Source: CAJQLB01 sp041392065 (GTDB lineage Bacteria > Bacteroidota > Bacteroidia > Flavobacteriales > Flavobacteriaceae). Taken from it: a stretch of DNA of 64,000 nucleotides. Positions within the stretch are counted from its first letter, which is position 1; each line of letters begins with the position of its first letter. The stretch spans positions 233,973-297,972 of the forward strand of contig JAWKMU010000005.1 in assembly GCA_041392065.1 (NCBI GenBank), written 5' to 3'. The notes beneath the pieces are model-generated. The model was not told the origin of the DNA and did no database searches. It saw only the letters and a program-made list of their open reading frames with translations. This document shows, in pieces, positions 62,513 through 64,000 of the stretch. The translations under genes were made by a program, and so were the position numbers.

Positions 62513-62649
62513 GTTGCCAACGTTTTGGTATATGAAAAGTAACGTATAAAAATGCTGTTACTTTTCGGTTTTTGCGCTGTGTTTGTTGATTTGCCGAAAT
62601 TCTAGGCTCGGCAATTACCTAGTTATTTTTTATATACGTTGTTGGCAAC
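62513..62649 (-). repeat. attC-like cassette site 15
   Basis: Boxes are GTTGCCAAC (62513-62521) and GTTGGCAAC (62641-62649). Arm GTATATGAAAAGTAACG (62528-62544) pairs with AGTTATTTTTTATATAC (62620-62636), the same arm type as sites 2 and 3. Confidence 0.83.
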
Positions 62650-62654
62650 TGTTT

Positions 62655-63191
62655 TTACTTGCCTTTAGTTTTTATTTTTCTGTTTTTATACTCTTCTTGT
62701 ATTTTTAATTCATACTCTTTAATTTTGGAAACTCTTTCCTCTAATGATAGATTTTCCCACTCTTGTTCTACGGTTTTGTTGACTGATTCTTTTAAATCCT
62801 CTTCAATTTCTTTAAATTTTAAAAGTTTTTTATAAGTATTGATATTCCCTTTTCCTTTTAAATAAAGACGTTTTTTAGTTAGGCTTTTAAAGTGATTTTG
62901 TTTTTTATAATACTCAAATAATTCAGCTTTCTTTTTTCTTGAGTATTTTTTCCACTGTTTGTTATCAATATTTAATTCAATTTTAGTTTTTTCCGAATCT
63001 TCTTTTGAGAGTTTTGATTCCCAATCCCAATTAGGAACTATATCTAACTTAACAATTATTAAAAATCCGAAAATCAAAACTAACACAAGTCCAAGAACAA
63101 TTGGGAAAATAGGTAAACCTGTAAATAGTTGAATAAAAATTAAAACTAAAAAACCTAAAAATGCCCACGTACCTCCTGTTAATTTTTCCAT
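62655..63191 (-). CDS. Cassette 15: membrane protein with basic coiled tail, unknown function
   Basis: The product has 178 residues. Two transmembrane helices (about 8-24 and 28-48) are followed by a highly charged helical tail rich in Lys and Glu. No family recognised. It is the most downstream gene of cassette 15, whose ends are GTTGGCAAC (62641) and GTTGCCAAC (63987). Confidence 0.6.
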   Translation of the reverse strand: MEKLTGGTWAFLGFLVLIFIQLFTGLPIFPIVLGLVLVLIFGFLIIVKLDIVPNWDWESKLSKEDSEKTKIELNIDNKQWKKYSRKKKAELFEYYKKQNHFKSLTKKRLYLKGKGNINTYKKLLKFKEIEEDLKESVNKTVEQEWENLSLEERVSKIKEYELKIQEEYKNRKIKTKGK

Positions 63192-63267
63192 ACTTTATAA
63201 ATTACTTTTGTCAACTAGCTAATTTAACAATTTTATTTATATTAGATGTACGTCTTTAAAACCACCG

Positions 63268-63295
63268 CACTCGATAAATAAGAGAAGGTCGAGTG
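63268..63295 (+). other. Hairpin in a leader region of cassette 15
   Basis: CACTCGA (63268-63274) and TCGAGTG (63289-63295) form a perfect 7-base stem upstream of a small plus-strand ORF. With the terminator at 63457 it suggests a short transcript of about 200 bases. Confidence 0.4.
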
Positions 63296-63344
63296 GAACA
63301 CCTTTGCATAAGTTCCTGTTTTATTAACACTAAATTCAACAGCG

Positions 63345-63446
63345 ATGGCGAATAAAGACGACAACAAGTTTGTAAAAGTGAATAAGCCTTGTAAAGACGG
63401 GCGAAAATTCTTTTACAGGTCAAAGCCTAAAAGATGTAAAAAATAA
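63345..63446 (+). CDS. Small basic ORF in cassette 15
   Basis: A 33-codon frame from ATG 63345 encodes a very basic peptide with two Cys (KPCKDGRKFFY and KRCKK). It is followed 11 bases later by a strong terminator. No family recognised. It may be a real small protein or part of a structured RNA. Confidence 0.4.
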   Translation: MANKDDNKFVKVNKPCKDGRKFFYRSKPKRCKK

Positions 63447-63456
63447 AGGCTCTTGG

Positions 63457-63484
63457 AATAAGCGGTTAGTGTCCGCTTATTTTG
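63457..63484 (+). terminator. Intrinsic terminator in cassette 15
   Basis: AATAAGCGG (63457-63465) and CCGCTTATT (63473-63481) form a perfect 9-base stem with a T-rich end. It closes the small plus-strand unit. Confidence 0.75.
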
Positions 63485-63511
63485 TTATATTGTATTTTTA
63501 AACTTTTTATT

Positions 63512-63742
63512 ATGACTTACGAAGAAGCCGTATCTTTAAGAAATTCCGTTGGTGCTAGTTATTTACACGACAATGATATTTATATTCCAAAAGTAGTTCC
63601 TTACAAAGAAAAGGATGAAATAAATTTCAATGACACTCTTAAAAGGCGATTTATAGACGACGCTGAAATGAAGTCCTATTCAAGTGATAATAAATTCAAA
63701 GTCAGAGGATATAACACAAAGTTTTATCCAAATCTTCTATGA
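63512..63742 (+). CDS. Cassette 15: small protein of unknown function (plus strand)
   Basis: The product has 76 residues from the ATG at 63512 (MTYEEAVSLRNSVGASYLHD). An upstream start at 63482 would overlap the terminator stem end. It is polar, with no signal peptide or known motif. It is one of the few cassette genes against the array direction. Its end overlaps the end of the convergent gene by 6 bases. Confidence 0.5.
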   Translation: MTYEEAVSLRNSVGASYLHDNDIYIPKVVPYKEKDEINFNDTLKRRFIDDAEMKSYSSDNKFKVRGYNTKFYPNLL

Positions 63743-63976
63743 ACCTTCAAAAGGGAATATGTTGTGAACCGATTTATTAAAAATAAAAATATCCGTAGGT
63801 TCTAATCGGTTTTTGTTTTGAATATTTTCCAATATTGGTCGTACACAATATTTGTTTTCGGTTTCTTTTATAGCTCGGTTGATGTTTTCTGCTAATTCTT
63901 TTTCCATTTCTGCGTATTGTTCTTTAGTATAGGAATCAACATCATTTTCCATAAGGTTTTTACATTCGTCGTTCAT
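63737..63976 (-). CDS. Cassette 15: small acidic protein of unknown function
   Basis: The product has 79 residues, acidic and helical in its first half (NDECKNLMENDVDSYTKEQY). No family recognised. It starts 11 bases from the cassette box GTTGCCAAC (63987-63995). It converges with the plus-strand gene at 63512. Confidence 0.5.
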   Translation of the reverse strand: MNDECKNLMENDVDSYTKEQYAEMEKELAENINRAIKETENKYCVRPILENIQNKNRLEPTDIFIFNKSVHNIFPFEGS

Positions 63977-63986
63977 TTTTCAAATT

Positions 63987-64000
63987 GTTGCCAACGGTCT
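63987..64000 (-). repeat. attC-like cassette site 16 (cut by the window end)
   Basis: The box GTTGCCAAC followed by GGTCT begins a further site of the same type as sites 5, 7, 11 and 12. The array therefore continues beyond the window. Confidence 0.75.

Noticed and set aside
61482..62521. HsdR subunit for the neighbouring M and S genes
   Set aside because: It has no helicase motifs, is only 328 residues long, and sits in a different cassette with different end boxes.
37499..64000. Reading the repeated palindromes as intrinsic terminators or a CRISPR array
   Set aside because: The stems lack following T-tracts at most sites, the repeats are about 135 bases with long variable loops, and the units between them are whole genes of very different length, not short spacers.

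Overview
The window is AT-rich DNA from a member of the Bacteroidota, most likely a marine-type Flavobacteriaceae. The basis is the gene set (TamB- and LptD-like envelope proteins, BshA, dipeptidyl-peptidase IV, QEGLA-motif protein), and promoters with a -7 box of the TAnnTTTG type. No rRNA or tRNA gene was recognised.

Region 1 (1 to about 37.4 kb) is ordinary core chromosome. In order it holds TamB (cut by the window start), pfkA-gap, a BadF-type sugar kinase, GMP reductase, a DPP4-like peptidase, RidA, LptD, an N-acetylmuramoyl-L-alanine amidase, an MCE/MlaD protein, a split iron-sulfur oxidoreductase operon, a GH3/beta-lactamase fusion, bshA, a GH109-like oxidoreductase, aroC, a dicarboxylate symporter, an ATP-grasp/N-formylglutamate amidohydrolase/DUF1704 cluster, thioredoxin-type genes and a MutS2-like protein.

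Region 2 (about 37.5 kb to the window end) is very different. It is a chain of 15 gene cassettes, nearly all on the minus strand, separated by foldable sites of about 135 bases. Each site has an outer AAC...GTT box pair, an unpaired spacer, a long imperfect stem (for example GTATAACCG.../...CGGTTATAC) and a variable loop. The terminal boxes do not match across a site. They match the far end of the same cassette (GTTGTAAGC with GCTTACAAC, GTTATGTGC with GCACATAAC, and so on; 14 of 15 pairs are perfect over 9 bases). This is the rule expected for integron cassettes, whose attC site is completed only when the cassette is circular. I therefore read the region as an integron-like cassette array of a Bacteroidota type. 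No integrase gene is in the window; by cassette orientation it should lie beyond base 64,000.

The cassettes carry two proteases, several small unknown proteins, a ParDE toxin-antitoxin pair with its own operator, a DarTG-type ADP-ribosylation toxin-antitoxin operon with a third gene, a MarR-controlled redox-type regulon with three copies of one operator, a C5-methyltransferase/MORC-like ATPase/receiver-HEPN operon that may be an undescribed defence system, a BcgI-like restriction-modification pair, and a stand-alone restriction-type nuclease. One site is split by an IS110-family element. The leader of that element looks like a bridge RNA whose target loop matches the core of the cassette sites, and whose other loop matches the element's own ends.

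The array thus seems to be a store of defence and toxin-antitoxin functions parked next to mutS2. Family calls come from motifs read by eye; no database search was run.
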